Source: Clostridiales bacterium
Lineage (GTDB): Bacteria > Bacillota > Clostridia > Oscillospirales > Ruminococcaceae
DNA length: 39,142 nucleotides
Direction of reading: 5' to 3'
Assembly (NCBI GenBank): GCA_019423685.1
Contig: JAHZAY010000015.1
Location: 1 to 39,142, forward strand
This document shows, one piece after another, positions 1 through 8,017 of the stretch (position 1 is its first letter; each line of letters opens with the position of its first letter). The position numbers were made by a program, and so were the translations under genes. The notes under the pieces were generated by a model that searched no databases, was not told where the DNA came from, and saw only the letters and a program-made list of their open reading frames with translations.

Positions 1-25
1 AGATAGGCCCTTATAGGGCCTGTTC

Positions 26-54
26 AAACCACCCGTTCAACGGGTGGTTTTGAT
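26..54 (+). terminator. Stem-loop at window start, probable terminator
   Basis: A perfect 10-base stem (AAACCACCCG / CGGGTGGTTT) with a 5-base loop is followed by TTTTGATT. It probably ends a gene lying upstream of the window. The T tract is short, so termination is likely rather than certain. Confidence 0.55.
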
Positions 55-177
55 TAAAGCTTAAAGGAAAAATGGAAAAGTGTACAGATCAAGAGAATGC
101 TGACAAAAAGCATATGCAAAAAGAGAGGATTTTTTTGAGCGGATCGTTTATGATAAAACAGAAGGAAGTGGGTTTTT

Positions 178-1038
178 ATGGAGTGGCTTTTGGCGCTCAA
201 TGCGTCGCTAAAGTATCTGGAAGAGCACTTGGAGGAGAAGGTTGACCTGGCGCAAGCTGCGCATTTAGCGGACTGCTCTCTCTATCATTATCAGCGAATT
301 TTTTCCTACCTGTCCGGGATGCCGCTGTCTGAATATCTGCGACGCAGAAGGATGACGCTGGCAGCACAGCGCTTGCAGATGGGAGAAAAAGTGCTACAAG
401 TCAGTTTGCGTTACGGGTATGAATCCCCAACTGCCTTTAATCGGGCCTTTCAGTCGGTACACGGTGTAGCGCCCTCCGAAGCAAAGAAAGAGGGGGTGAT
501 GCTCAAAGCTTATCCGCCCATCCACTTTCAAATCAGCATCAAAGGAGTGGAACAGATGGAATATCGTATCGAGCACAAAGCGGCATTTCGAGTTATCGGG
601 TGTGCGAGAAAGGTGGCCTCCTCACTGGAAGAAAATGCACAGGTTGTGCCGCAGATGTGGACGCAAGCGGCTGTGTCTGGAATGATTGCGCAGCTGACAA
701 AGATGATGGTAACTGGTGAGCAGTCTCCGAGCGGGCTGCTGGGTGTATGTGGAGCCTGTGGAGAGGAGTGGAGGTATTATATCGCGGTCCTGGTCCCGCA
801 AGAGCTTCCATTGCCAGAGGGGATGGAAGAGCTGACCGTCCCGGAACTGGATTGGGCAATCTTTCCAGGCAGAGGGAGAATGCCAGAGGCGATCACCGAT
901 CTGGAGAGGAGAATAATCACCGAGTGGTTGCCTTCCAGCGGATATGAGTATGCCGACGGGCCAGACATTGAGGTGTATCGGACGCCGAATCCACAGGATG
1001 CAGTTTTTGAAGTTTGGCTGCCGGTGAGAAGGGCGTAA
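178..1038 (+). CDS. AraC-family transcriptional regulator with GyrI-like ligand-binding domain
   Basis: A 286-residue two-domain regulator. Residues ~8-105 form the double helix-turn-helix of the AraC/XylS family, with the usual second-helix signature (VSLRYGYESPTAFNRAF, then a GVAPSE turn). Residues ~125-285 match the GyrI-like / AraC effector-binding fold, ending in the typical EWLPSSGYEY...EVWLPV pattern. Known relatives (Rob, SoxS-like, BmrR-type sensors) bind small amphipathic molecules through this domain and activate efflux or stress genes. The start ATG follows GGAAG at a suitable distance. The gene stands alone and ends in a strong bidirectional terminator, so no target is evident from the neighbours. 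A stand-alone protein of the same ligand fold lies at 13255-13761. Confidence 0.9.
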   Translation: MEWLLALNASLKYLEEHLEEKVDLAQAAHLADCSLYHYQRIFSYLSGMPLSEYLRRRRMTLAAQRLQMGEKVLQVSLRYGYESPTAFNRAFQSVHGVAPSEAKKEGVMLKAYPPIHFQISIKGVEQMEYRIEHKAAFRVIGCARKVASSLEENAQVVPQMWTQAAVSGMIAQLTKMMVTGEQSPSGLLGVCGACGEEWRYYIAVLVPQELPLPEGMEELTVPELDWAIFPGRGRMPEAITDLERRIITEWLPSSGYEYADGPDIEVYRTPNPQDAVFEVWLPVRRA

Positions 1039-1041
1039 AAA

Positions 1042-1073
1042 AGAGGCTTGGGATTTCCCAAGCCTCTTTTTTT
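1042..1073. terminator. Bidirectional terminator between AraC gene and gdhA
   Basis: An 11-base stem AGAGGCTTGGG / CCCAAGCCTCT with a 4-base loop is flanked by A6 on the left and T7 on the right. It serves both convergent genes. Confidence 0.9.
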
Positions 1074-1082
1074 ATCTCTATA

Positions 1083-2432
1083 TTACAGAATGCCCTGTGC
1101 CATCATCGCATCGGCAACTTTGACAAAGCCTGCAATATTGGCGCCGGCAAGCAGGTTGCCCTCCATGCCGTACTCCTTGGCGGCCTCGAAGGTGTCGCGG
1201 AAGATGCGCACCATGATGTCGTGCAGCTTGCTGTCGACCTCCTGTGCGCTCCAGGAATATTTCATCGCATTTTGGCACATTTCCAGTCCGCTGGTTGCCA
1301 CGCCGCCGGCATTCGCAGCCTTACCGGGAGCGTACAGAACGCCGGTCTGCTGGAACGCCTCTACTGCATCCAGCGAGCACGGCATATTGGCGCCCTCCGC
1401 CACCAGTTTGACGCCGTTGGTGATGAGCTTTTGTGCATCCTCAAGCAGAAGCTCATTTTGGGTGGCACATGGAAGCGCGATCTCACAGGGGATGTTCCAA
1501 ATGCCTCTGCAGCCCTCGTGGTACTCGGCCGAAGGCACCTCATCGATATATTCGCGGATGCGGCCGCGGCGAACTTCTTTAATCTGTTTGATGACATCCA
1601 GGCGGATTCCATTCTGGTCGTAGATGTAGCCGTTGGAATCGGACATGGCGACGACCTTAGCGCCCAGCTCCTGTGCTTTTTCCGCAGCATAGATGGCGAC
1701 GTTGCCTGCACCGGAGATGACGGTCACCTTGCCGATGAGGTTGTCGTTTGCCATGTGGGAGAGCATCTCCCGCACGAAGTACAGCAGGCCGTAGCCGGTT
1801 GCCTGGGTGCGGATCAGCGAACCTCCGTAGGAAAGGCCCTTGCCGGTGAGTACGCCGGAGAATTCATTTTGCATCCGTTTGTACTGTCCGAAGAGGTAGC
1901 CGATTTCTCGGCCGCCCACACCGATGTCTCCGGCTGGGACGTCGGTTTCCGGCCCGATGTAGCGGGCAAGTTCGGTCATAAAGCTCTGGCAGAAGCGCAT
2001 AATTTCGCTGTCCGATTTGCCCTTGGGGTCAAAGTCGCTGCCGCCTTTGCCGCCGCCCATCGGCAGACCGGTCAAGCTGTTTTTAAAGGTCTGCTCGAAG
2101 GCGAGGAATTTGATGATCGAGAGGTTGACGCTTGGGTGAAAGCGCAGGCCACCCTTGTAAGGACCGATGGCAGAATTAAACTGTACACGGTAAGCGCGGT
2201 TGACCTGGGTTTTGCCGGCGTCATCCTGCCAGGCGACGCGGAACTGCACAGCGCGTTCCGGCTCGACCAGGCGTTCAAGCAGGCCGGCAGCCTCATATTC
2301 AGGGTGGCGGCGGATGACTGGTTCCAGGGTACCGAGCACCTCATTGACGGCATTTAAAAATTCCGGCTGATTGGGGTCGCGGTCACAGACTTGTTTGTAG
2401 ACCTTTTGCAGGTAAGGGTGGTTGATGCTCAT
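1083..2432 (-). CDS. gdhA: NADP-type glutamate dehydrogenase
   Basis: The 449-residue protein has the full length of the hexameric GdhA family. It interconverts 2-oxoglutarate plus ammonia and glutamate, and is a main ammonia-assimilation route in anaerobic Clostridia. The catalytic glycine/lysine stretch (LPMGGGKGGSDFDPKGKS, residues ~122-140) is intact, followed by the DVPAGDIGVGGREIGY segment. The NAD(P)-binding Rossmann fold begins near VTVISGAGNVA (residues ~238-248). NADP preference is inferred from family length and overall similarity to GdhA, not proven here. The ATG is preceded by AAAGGAAG. Its own promoter lies at 2474-2502. Confidence 0.95.
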   Translation of the reverse strand: MSINHPYLQKVYKQVCDRDPNQPEFLNAVNEVLGTLEPVIRRHPEYEAAGLLERLVEPERAVQFRVAWQDDAGKTQVNRAYRVQFNSAIGPYKGGLRFHPSVNLSIIKFLAFEQTFKNSLTGLPMGGGKGGSDFDPKGKSDSEIMRFCQSFMTELARYIGPETDVPAGDIGVGGREIGYLFGQYKRMQNEFSGVLTGKGLSYGGSLIRTQATGYGLLYFVREMLSHMANDNLIGKVTVISGAGNVAIYAAEKAQELGAKVVAMSDSNGYIYDQNGIRLDVIKQIKEVRRGRIREYIDEVPSAEYHEGCRGIWNIPCEIALPCATQNELLLEDAQKLITNGVKLVAEGANMPCSLDAVEAFQQTGVLYAPGKAANAGGVATSGLEMCQNAMKYSWSAQEVDSKLHDIMVRIFRDTFEAAKEYGMEGNLLAGANIAGFVKVADAMMAQGIL

Positions 2433-2473
2433 GATGCAAGACTTCCTTTCGGTGAGAATAACATACAGTCTTT

Positions 2474-2502
2474 ATTATAAACCCATCCCAAGGGGATTGC
2501 AA
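2474..2502 (-). promoter_or_regulatory. gdhA promoter with overlapping inverted repeat
   Basis: On the minus strand TTGCAA (2497-2502) and TATAAT (2474-2479) are separated by 17 bases. An 8-base inverted repeat, CCCATCCC (2482-2489) and GGGATGGG (2511-2518), brackets the -35 region and could be an operator. Confidence 0.7.
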
Positions 2503-2619
2503 TTATTTTAGGGATGGGAGGGAAAACCAAGGGAGCAGCCGACGTGCTCGACGCTGCAAGGGGGCATTTAAAGAGGAAATGGGAAGGGCGCGGCGGTGTT
2601 TGGGGAAGAGATGGCGCCC

Positions 2620-2648
2620 TTGACGCGCCCTTTAAAATAAGGTATAAT
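2620..2648 (+). promoter_or_regulatory. rnpB promoter
   Basis: TTGACG (2620-2625) and TATAAT (2643-2648) with a 17-base spacer. The start would fall about 8 bases downstream, at the 5' end of RNase P RNA. Confidence 0.85.
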
Positions 2649-2655
2649 AACAAAA

Positions 2656-3017
2656 CGAGCGGGCGAGATGGCAGCGGACGGAGGGAGACCTCCGGATGAG
2701 GAAAGTCCGGGCTTCGCAGGGCAGGATAGCTGCTAACGGCAGCCGAAGGCGACTTTAGGGAAAGTGCAACAGAGAGATACCGCCGGGAAGCAATTTCCGG
2801 CAAGGGTGGAAAGGCGAGGTAAGAGCTCACCGGGGCACGGGAGACCGTGCTGCCATGTAAACCCTATCCGAAGCAACACCGTGACTGCAAAAGGAGAGCG
2901 GCGGCCCGTCGCACCTTTTGAGGCGAGAGCCAGCGGTCTATGTGGCTTGAACCGTCGGGCGACCGGCGGTCTAGATAGATTGTCATCACAACAGAACCCG
3001 GCTTACAAGCCAGCTCG
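2656..3017 (+). ncRNA. rnpB: RNase P RNA, bacterial class A
   Basis: The catalytic RNA of RNase P, which removes 5' leaders from pre-tRNA. The universally conserved P4 5' strand GAGGAAAGTCCGGGCT starts at 2698 and its 3' partner ACAGAACCCGGCTTA starts at 2991. The ends pair as helix P1 (CGAGC 2656-2660 with GCTCG 3013-3017), which sets the limits to within a few bases. The length (~360 nt) and overall layout suit the ancestral A type rather than the Bacillus B type. A promoter lies directly upstream and a terminator hairpin directly downstream. Confidence 0.95.
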
Positions 3018-3058
3018 GCTACAGGGGGAAGAACCAAACCGGTTCTTCCCCCTGTAGC
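3018..3058 (+). terminator. Long hairpin ending rnpB
   Basis: An 18-base arm (3018-3035) pairs perfectly with 3041-3058 across a short loop. The following T tract is weak (TTAACG), and a second terminator follows at 3079. Confidence 0.75.
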
Positions 3059-3078
3059 TTAACGGGGAAAAAATAAAA

Positions 3079-3105
3079 AGCGTCAGGAAATCCCGACGCT
3101 TTTTG
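3079..3105. terminator. Bidirectional terminator between rnpB and secG
   Basis: AGCGTC (3079-3084) pairs with GACGCT (3095-3100). A-rich sequence lies on the left and T5 on the right, so it can stop transcription from rnpB and from secG. Confidence 0.75.
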
Positions 3106-3112
3106 TTTTTGG

Positions 3113-3358
3113 TTATACCGAGAATTTGTCGACGATGGAAATCACAATCGTCAGGACAAACAGCACAGCGGTCAGCACTTTGGTGCCTTTGACCAGCATG
3201 GCGTCTCTGGTTCTGCCGTAGTTGTGGCTCATGGCCTCAGACTGGCCACCAGTCAGTGCGGACATGCCTCTTTTGCTCTCCTGCATCGAAACAAGACCGA
3301 TGACGGCGATGGAAGCCAGAATCAGGACGATTGCGCAGATGATATTCAGTACGCCCAT
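3113..3358 (-). CDS. secG: Preprotein translocase subunit SecG
   Basis: An 81-residue small membrane protein of the SecYEG channel. Two hydrophobic helices (residues ~1-22 and ~58-78) flank a polar loop containing the glycine/serine-rich stretch typical of SecG. The start is placed at the ATG opening MGVLNIICAI because AGGAGG sits 6 bases before it; a longer reading with 9 extra residues would leave that site inside the gene. The gene is monocistronic, with a promoter at 3440-3468. In many Clostridia secG lies beside rnr and smpB; neither is present here. Confidence 0.9.
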   Translation of the reverse strand: MGVLNIICAIVLILASIAVIGLVSMQESKRGMSALTGGQSEAMSHNYGRTRDAMLVKGTKVLTAVLFVLTIVISIVDKFSV

Positions 3359-3439
3359 TGTAAACCTCCTAAAAATGCGAATCAATCAGGCGAAAGGGCT
3401 TGCACAAAGGCAACCTTCGCATCATAATTTAACTTATTT

Positions 3440-3468
3440 ATCATAGCATACTAGAACCCTTTTTGCAA
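3440..3468 (-). promoter_or_regulatory. secG promoter
   Basis: Minus-strand TTGCAA (3463-3468) and TATGAT (3440-3445), spacer 17. The leader to the secG start is about 75 bases. Confidence 0.7.
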
Positions 3469-3851
3469 GGGCTGTCCTTTTTTTTCATGCAGAAATTTTG
3501 CGTGCATAAAGGCCGTATTCACGGGTAAACTATCATTGTTCCTCAAAACCAGTTTTGTACTGGGTGCCCAGCGTTTGTGAAGGGAGAGGAACAAAAATCC
3601 GGTGCTTTCGTTTCCTTGCCTGTTTTTTAAGGGAGATGGGATACCGGTAAAAAGAATCCGGTATCCTTTTTCCAGAAGCTTTCGATAAAGAAGGCAATGC
3701 TGCACGGATTGGAACACTGGTCCGAGAAGCGAGATGGATAACAGGTGCGGATTCTTTTTTTATGTCTACAAAATCAGGAAGAATCTGGAAATTGTAAGGG
3801 GAAAAGCTAGGTTTTATCAAGTCGTGACAACTGCAAAAAATGGGGAAATGC
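3469..3851. other. Gene-free stretch with one unexplained terminator-like hairpin
   Basis: No ORF here has a ribosome binding site or recognisable product. The one clear structure is a 9-base perfect stem GGATACCGG (3639-3647) / CCGGTATCC (3658-3666) followed by T5, oriented as a plus-strand terminator. No gene lies upstream on that strand, so it may end a small RNA or be a relic. I found no convincing promoter for such an RNA. Confidence 0.4.
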
Positions 3852-3880
3852 TTGACTTCCCAGGCAAAATATTGTATCAT
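3852..3880 (+). promoter_or_regulatory. tRNA-Leu promoter
   Basis: TTGACT (3852-3857) and TATCAT (3875-3880), spacer 17, ending 24 bases before the tRNA. Confidence 0.8.
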
Positions 3881-3904
3881 AGGAGGGTACTTTTTCCAAG
3901 TTAT

Positions 3905-3991
3905 GCCGCTGTGGTGGAATAGGCAGACACAAGGGACTTAAAATCCCTCGGAGTAAAATCCGTACCGGTTCAAGTCCGGTCAGCGGCACCA
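3905..3991 (+). tRNA. tRNA-Leu, anticodon UAA
   Basis: A full class II tRNA. Acceptor GCCGCTG pairs with CAGCGGC, the discriminator is A, and CCA is encoded. The anticodon stem AGGGA/TCCCT holds the loop CTTAAAA with TAA at 3939-3941. A long variable arm and the GGTTCAAGTCC T-arm follow. It reads UUA (and UUG by wobble) codons. Confidence 0.97.
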
Positions 3992-3993
3992 CA

Positions 3994-4028
3994 TCGGAGC
4001 AAAGGTTACTTTGCTCCGATGTTTTTTT
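3994..4028 (+). terminator. Terminator after tRNA-Leu
   Basis: ATCGGAGCAAAG pairs with CTTTGCTCCGAT across a 4-base loop, followed by GTTTTTTT. The next ~260 bases up to the following gene show no further feature apart from a weak TTTTTGTG/CACAAAAA inverted repeat at 4022-4045. Confidence 0.9.
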
Positions 4029-4290
4029 GTGCGTATACACAAAAACGTCCTCAGCCCGCCGCAAAGCTTTCGGTGATGCTGAAAATCTATTTCGATCTTT
4101 TGGCTTACTCTACGCAATATGGAGTGAACGCAACGCTCTGGCTCTATATGGGCAGAAGGATAGATTTTTATGTTCTCAGCTGAAAATTACTGGAAGGACC
4201 GGGCGCATTGTTTTATAAAAATTTGAATGATCCGCATGAAGTTTTAAAGACGACAACAGCTCGAATTTTAAAATACAAGGAGGAAATTTT

Positions 4291-4983
4291 GTGAAAAACG
4301 AAGAACACAAACTGCCGCTGTTTCGCGGCGAACTGGCATTGGCCATTGCGGTGGTGATCAACTCTTTGGGCGTAGTATTGATGCTGTATTCGGGTGCGGG
4401 CATCTCCGCTATTTCCAGCGTCCCCTATGCCTTTTCGGAAGTATTCACCTTCTTCTCTCTGGGAACCTGGACCTATATCTTTCAGGCTGCCCTGATCCTG
4501 ACGCTGATGATCTTGCGCCGTCGATTTGTGCCGTCCTATCTTTTCAGCTTTGTTGTCGGTTTTATTTTCAGTGAGCTGCTGGATGTGCACGAGATGTGGA
4601 TCAATGTACTCCCCACCAATCTGGGATGGTATGTGCTCTACTTTGTCATCAGCTACTTGCTGATCTGCTTTGGAATTGCCCTCTCCAACCGCTGCAAACT
4701 GCCCATCATTCCTACCGACCTCTTCCCTCGGGAGTTGTCGCAGATCACCAAAATCAGCTATCCCAAAATCAAAATATCCTTCGATGCTACCTGCTTGATC
4801 GTGACAGCTGGTATCACCTTCCTATTTTTAGGTCATGTGGAAGGGCTGGGAATCGGCACGGTACTGGCGGCACTGACGATGGGAAAGGTGATCGGGCTCA
4901 TGGGAAACTGGCTGGACCGGCATTTTGTCTTTGATATCTATCACCCGCACACCAAGAAAAAGGATGTATGCAAATTATCATAA
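4291..4983 (+). CDS. YczE/YitT-like integral membrane protein
   Basis: A 230-residue protein with about five hydrophobic helices (near residues 13-33, 58-77, 82-100, 112-134 and 165-187). It resembles the YczE/YitT-type families of Bacillota (a DUF6198-like group), whose function is not established. The start is GTG, chosen because AAGGAGG lies 7 bases upstream. The C-terminus is short and basic (HPHTKKKD). The gene is single, with no clear partner. An imperfect hairpin at 4990-5020 (TGTGG...CTAG / CTAG...CCACA) may end it, but there is no T tract. Confidence 0.75.
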   Translation: MKNEEHKLPLFRGELALAIAVVINSLGVVLMLYSGAGISAISSVPYAFSEVFTFFSLGTWTYIFQAALILTLMILRRRFVPSYLFSFVVGFIFSELLDVHEMWINVLPTNLGWYVLYFVISYLLICFGIALSNRCKLPIIPTDLFPRELSQITKISYPKIKISFDATCLIVTAGITFLFLGHVEGLGIGTVLAALTMGKVIGLMGNWLDRHFVFDIYHPHTKKKDVCKLS

Positions 4984-5167
4984 CTTTCCTGTGGTACTAG
5001 TAACGATCTAGTGTTCCACAATTTCAGGTTGAGTGGACGCTATCCGCATTCCAAAACTTTTTTGTCTTGCGGTATGCGTTTAGAGTGTTTTTGCATAGGG
5101 AAGGGGAGAAGAATCCCCTTTACAACCCAAGGCGGTAAAAATGGTGTTGCTTTGTGGCTTGTTTTGG

Positions 5168-5196
5168 TTGACAGGGAACAGATTGCTTTTTATACT
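5168..5196 (+). promoter_or_regulatory. Promoter of the PhzF gene
   Basis: TTGACA (5168-5173) and TATACT (5191-5196), spacer 17, about 50 bases before the start codon. Confidence 0.8.
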
Positions 5197-5253
5197 GAAA
5201 TAAAGAAAAGCGATGCCATACGTTCCGTACCTTTTGAAAGGAGTACTAAATAG

Positions 5254-6042
5254 ATGAAAATACAACAGTATGTCGTGGATGCATTTACCGACCACATCTT
5301 TGCGGGAAATCCGGCAGCAGTGTGTGTAATGGAGAAGTTCTTGTCCGATGAGATGCTGCAAAACATTGCCATTGAAAACAATCTTTCGGAAACAGCCTTT
5401 GTTGTGCCAAAGGGCGAAGGATACCAGCTGCGCTGGTTTACACCGGGACGAGAGGTCGATCTGTGCGGCCACGCGACGCTGGGCACCAGCTTTGTGCTGG
5501 CAAATTTTTGTGCGCCTGCAAAACAGCTCTTTACCTTCGAAACGCTCAGTGGACGATTGACTGTACAGCGCAGGGATAATCTCTTCGAAATGGATTTTCC
5601 ATCCCGTCCCCCAGAACCGGTGGCGGTCACCGAAGCGATGGTGCGCGCAGTTGGTTTGACCCCCCAGCAGGCGTATCTGAGCCGCGATTTGATGCTGGTA
5701 CTCGAGGATGAGCAGCAGGTGCGCAATTTCCATCCTGACTTTGCAGCGATCAGTCAGGTCCCGGAAGGAATGGGGCTGTTTATTACTGCACCATCCCGCG
5801 AGTATGATTTTGTTTCCCGCACCTTTTTCCCAAAAATTAAGGTAAACGAGGACCCGGTTTGCGGTTCCGCGCACTGCAATCTGATCCCCTATTGGTCCAA
5901 ACGACTGGGCAAAAAGAAGATGGTGGCCTATCAGGCCTCTCCGAGGGGCGGTGTGCTTTACTGTGAGGATGCAGGAGAGCGCGTCAAGATCAGCGGACAG
6001 GCTGTGCTCTATGCAGAGTCGGTTCTCCATATAGAGGGATAA
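5254..6042 (+). CDS. PhzF-family isomerase
   Basis: A 262-residue member of the PhzF/YddE family, two-lobed proteins with a diaminopimelate-epimerase-like fold. The conserved glutamate that serves as general acid/base in PhzF lies in NNLSETAFV (Glu ~46). The paired glycine-rich loops CGHATLGTS (~70) and DPVCGSAHC (~205) are both intact. Only PhzF itself, in phenazine synthesis, has a well-defined reaction; no phenazine genes occur here, so the substrate is unknown. AAAGGAG precedes the ATG, and the gene has its own promoter. Confidence 0.9.
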   Translation: MKIQQYVVDAFTDHIFAGNPAAVCVMEKFLSDEMLQNIAIENNLSETAFVVPKGEGYQLRWFTPGREVDLCGHATLGTSFVLANFCAPAKQLFTFETLSGRLTVQRRDNLFEMDFPSRPPEPVAVTEAMVRAVGLTPQQAYLSRDLMLVLEDEQQVRNFHPDFAAISQVPEGMGLFITAPSREYDFVSRTFFPKIKVNEDPVCGSAHCNLIPYWSKRLGKKKMVAYQASPRGGVLYCEDAGERVKISGQAVLYAESVLHIEG

Positions 6043-6081
6043 GCGTCAAGGATGGACCCGGCAAGACAGCGTGTGTTGGTG

Positions 6082-6942
6082 CTATTTGGTTACCTTTTCC
6101 TCTTTGCCAAGCGCACAGGAGGAAGCTGTCTTTACTTCACGCTCCTTTTTGGCGAGTTCCACGATCTCCCCTACGCCGTTTAACACCATCGTTGGACGAT
6201 AGGCATAGGTCTTGAGGGTATCGCGGGTAGAGACGCCCGAGAGGACCAGCACGGTGGACATGCCGCTTTCCATACCGGAGATGACGTCGGTGTCCATCCG
6301 ATCGCCGACCATCACAGCGTCGCCCGAGTGGCAATTGAGCATCCGCAGGCCGGTGCGCATCATGAGCGGATTGGGCTTGCCGCAGAAATAAGCCTGTGTG
6401 CCGGTTGCCATCTCGATGGGGGCGATGAGCGCGCGACAGGCGGGGGCGATGCCGTTTTCGATTGGCCCGGAGACGTCCGAGTTTGCACCGATCAGCTTTG
6501 CACCCTGCAGCACAAGGTTGGTGGCCTTGGTCAGGGTATCCAGCGAGTAGGAGCGTCCCTCCCCGACGACGACATAGTCGGGGTTGACGTCGTTCATGGT
6601 GATGCCTGCATCGTACAGTGCATTGAGCAGTCCGGCCTCCCCGATGGCGAAAACCGAACAGCCCGGCGCCTGCTCCTTTAAAAAGGCAGCGGTGGCCAGT
6701 GCACTGGTGTAGAAGTGTTCCTCCTGGACATCCAGCCCCATGCGCGCCAGTTTCTGTTGCAGTTCCTTTGGAGTGTAGCCGCTGTTGTTGGTCAAAAAGA
6801 GGTATTCCTTATTTTCGTCGTGCAGCCACTGGATAAATTCCGCCACTCCGGGAAGCACGCGATTCCCATGGTAGATGACGCCGTCCATATCGCAGATAAA
6901 CCCTTTTTTGCGATTAAAATCAATTGGTTGTGTATTTTTCAT
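6082..6942 (-). CDS. NagD-like HAD-superfamily phosphatase
   Basis: A 286-residue HAD phosphatase of the NagD/p-nitrophenyl phosphatase group (type IIA cap). Motif I is CDMDGVIYHGN (two catalytic Asp), motif II is FLTNNSG, and motif IV is MVGDRMDTDV. These enzymes hydrolyse small phosphate esters such as phosphoglycolate or nucleotide monophosphates; the substrate cannot be read from sequence. I place the start at the ATG giving MKNTQPIDF, 13 bases after GGAGG; that distance is long. An upstream in-frame ATG at 6975 has no ribosome binding site. A hairpin in the leader (6969-6990) is oriented as a plus-strand terminator and is unexplained. Confidence 0.9.
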   Translation of the reverse strand: MKNTQPIDFNRKKGFICDMDGVIYHGNRVLPGVAEFIQWLHDENKEYLFLTNNSGYTPKELQQKLARMGLDVQEEHFYTSALATAAFLKEQAPGCSVFAIGEAGLLNALYDAGITMNDVNPDYVVVGEGRSYSLDTLTKATNLVLQGAKLIGANSDVSGPIENGIAPACRALIAPIEMATGTQAYFCGKPNPLMMRTGLRMLNCHSGDAVMVGDRMDTDVISGMESGMSTVLVLSGVSTRDTLKTYAYRPTMVLNGVGEIVELAKKEREVKTASSCALGKEEKVTK

Positions 6943-7075
6943 TATGTTCGAATTTCCTCCCATTTTTCGGCGCATTCCCTGCGCCTTTTTCTTTTATGCC
7001 GTATCATTTTGAGTATAGCAGACAAACAGAGCAGTTTCTAGCAAAAATGTGTAAAATTTATTGGATTTGCGCCCC

Positions 7076-7104
7076 TTGCACGAAGGCGACCTATATGATA
7101 GAAT
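7076..7104 (+). promoter_or_regulatory. Promoter of the 7127 gene
   Basis: TTGCAC (7076-7081) and TAGAAT (7099-7104), spacer 17, ending 22 bases before the ATG. Confidence 0.6.
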
Positions 7105-7126
7105 ACCCAAAAGGGGAGTGAACAAA

Positions 7127-7558
7127 ATGTACACAAGGATTGCCAAAAAGCGGATGCTGTTGGCGCTGGGCATTTCGCTGGTGATCTTTTTGCTGGCAGT
7201 GGGTGCTGGCATTTGGATGGGCAGCAAACCGTTTGGACAGCTCAAAGAGGAAGAGGTGGTGAGGGCAAAGCTGAGCTTGACGCCGCCGGACATTTCCTTT
7301 GAGCTGAGCAGCGGAGAGATTCGCGAGCTGGTTCCCCTGCTGCGCGAACTGCGCACCTTTCAGGGGGACAACCGATACACCGATTATGCCGGGCAGATGG
7401 TGATCTTTACAATCGGTTTGCGGGATGGATTGGAGAAGAAGGTAGCGGTATACAGCCCTTTTATCATCATCGACGATATAGGGTACCGCGCGGAGGAGAG
7501 CCCATGTGAAGCATTGAGCCTCTTTGCAAACCGTTTGGCCAGCGAGCGTGCAAGCTAG
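7127..7558 (+). CDS. Small membrane-anchored protein of unknown function
   Basis: A 143-residue protein I do not recognise. A basic N-terminus (MYTRIAKKR) leads into one hydrophobic helix (residues ~10-30). A soluble, probably extracellular domain with mixed alpha/beta character follows, including FELSSGEIRELVPLLREL and a repeated pattern of short strands. One N-terminal helix and no lipobox suggest a signal anchor. The start follows GGGGAG by 8 bases; an in-frame upstream extension is not supported by a ribosome binding site. It is transcribed alone. Confidence 0.7.
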   Translation: MYTRIAKKRMLLALGISLVIFLLAVGAGIWMGSKPFGQLKEEEVVRAKLSLTPPDISFELSSGEIRELVPLLRELRTFQGDNRYTDYAGQMVIFTIGLRDGLEKKVAVYSPFIIIDDIGYRAEESPCEALSLFANRLASERAS

Positions 7559-7928
7559 GGAATCTGTCCTTGACATGCGGACAGCCTCTTGAATAAAAAG
7601 GTGCCGTTTTATACAATTTTTATACACCGGCAGCTCACAGGCAAGGCGCTTTGGTGCTGCCGGTTTGTATGGGCGATTATACGCACTGTAAAATCGCGGC
7701 GGGCAAAAAAGCAGGAGGGTCAAAAAGAATGTCGGAAAAGGGAAAATATACAACACAGGTATGTTACAAAATGGGGTAACAGAAGCTTTTATTTTTGGTG
7801 GATAGTGAGAAAATTTATTGACAAAAATTTTTGCCCAATTTTGGTGCAGCGCAAACAAAGGTTTGCAGCAAAGGGTTTTTTTGCCGCTTTTGCAGTTCCA
7901 GCAGCAAAAGGATAAAAGAATTTTGCCC
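7559..7928. other. Intergenic region before the nrdD promoter
   Basis: It holds two hairpins: CTGTCC/GGACAG near 7565-7585, probably ending the gene at 7127, and CCGGCAGC / GCTGCCGG spanning 7627-7663. A tiny 16-codon frame (7729-7779, starting MSEKGKY) has a good AGGAGGG 9 bases upstream and could be a leader peptide. Nothing else is supported. Confidence 0.35.
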
Positions 7929-7957
7929 TTGACAATCCCAAGATATAGTGGTATAAA
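7929..7957 (+). promoter_or_regulatory. nrdD promoter with NrdR-box-like spacer
   Basis: TTGACA (7929-7934) and TATAAA (7952-7957), spacer 17. The spacer (7936-7951) contains a sequence ending ATATAGTG. It matches about 12 of 16 positions of the NrdR repressor box as I recall it (acaCWATATaTWGtgt). A position between -35 and -10 would suit repression. I see no clear second box, which weakens the call. Confidence 0.6.
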
Positions 7958-7966
7958 GTACAAGGC

Positions 7967-8017
7967 AATACAAACTGTAGTTATACAAAGCGTAAAATAC
8001 CGAATACAGTTTGTATT
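7967..8017 (+). promoter_or_regulatory. Long-armed inverted repeat in the nrdD leader
   Basis: AATACAAACTGTA (7967-7979) and TACAGTTTGTATT (8005-8017) are perfect 13-base inverted arms 25 bases apart, beginning almost at the predicted transcription start. It could fold as a 5' stem in the RNA or act as a spaced operator. A short T5 follows at 8022. Confidence 0.6.

Noticed and set aside
1014..2357. A 447-codon plus-strand frame opposite gdhA
   Set aside because: It crosses a strong terminator and lies antisense to a complete gdhA.
2764..3057. A 97-codon frame in the RNase P RNA
   Set aside because: The region is explained by conserved RNase P structure and has no translation signals.
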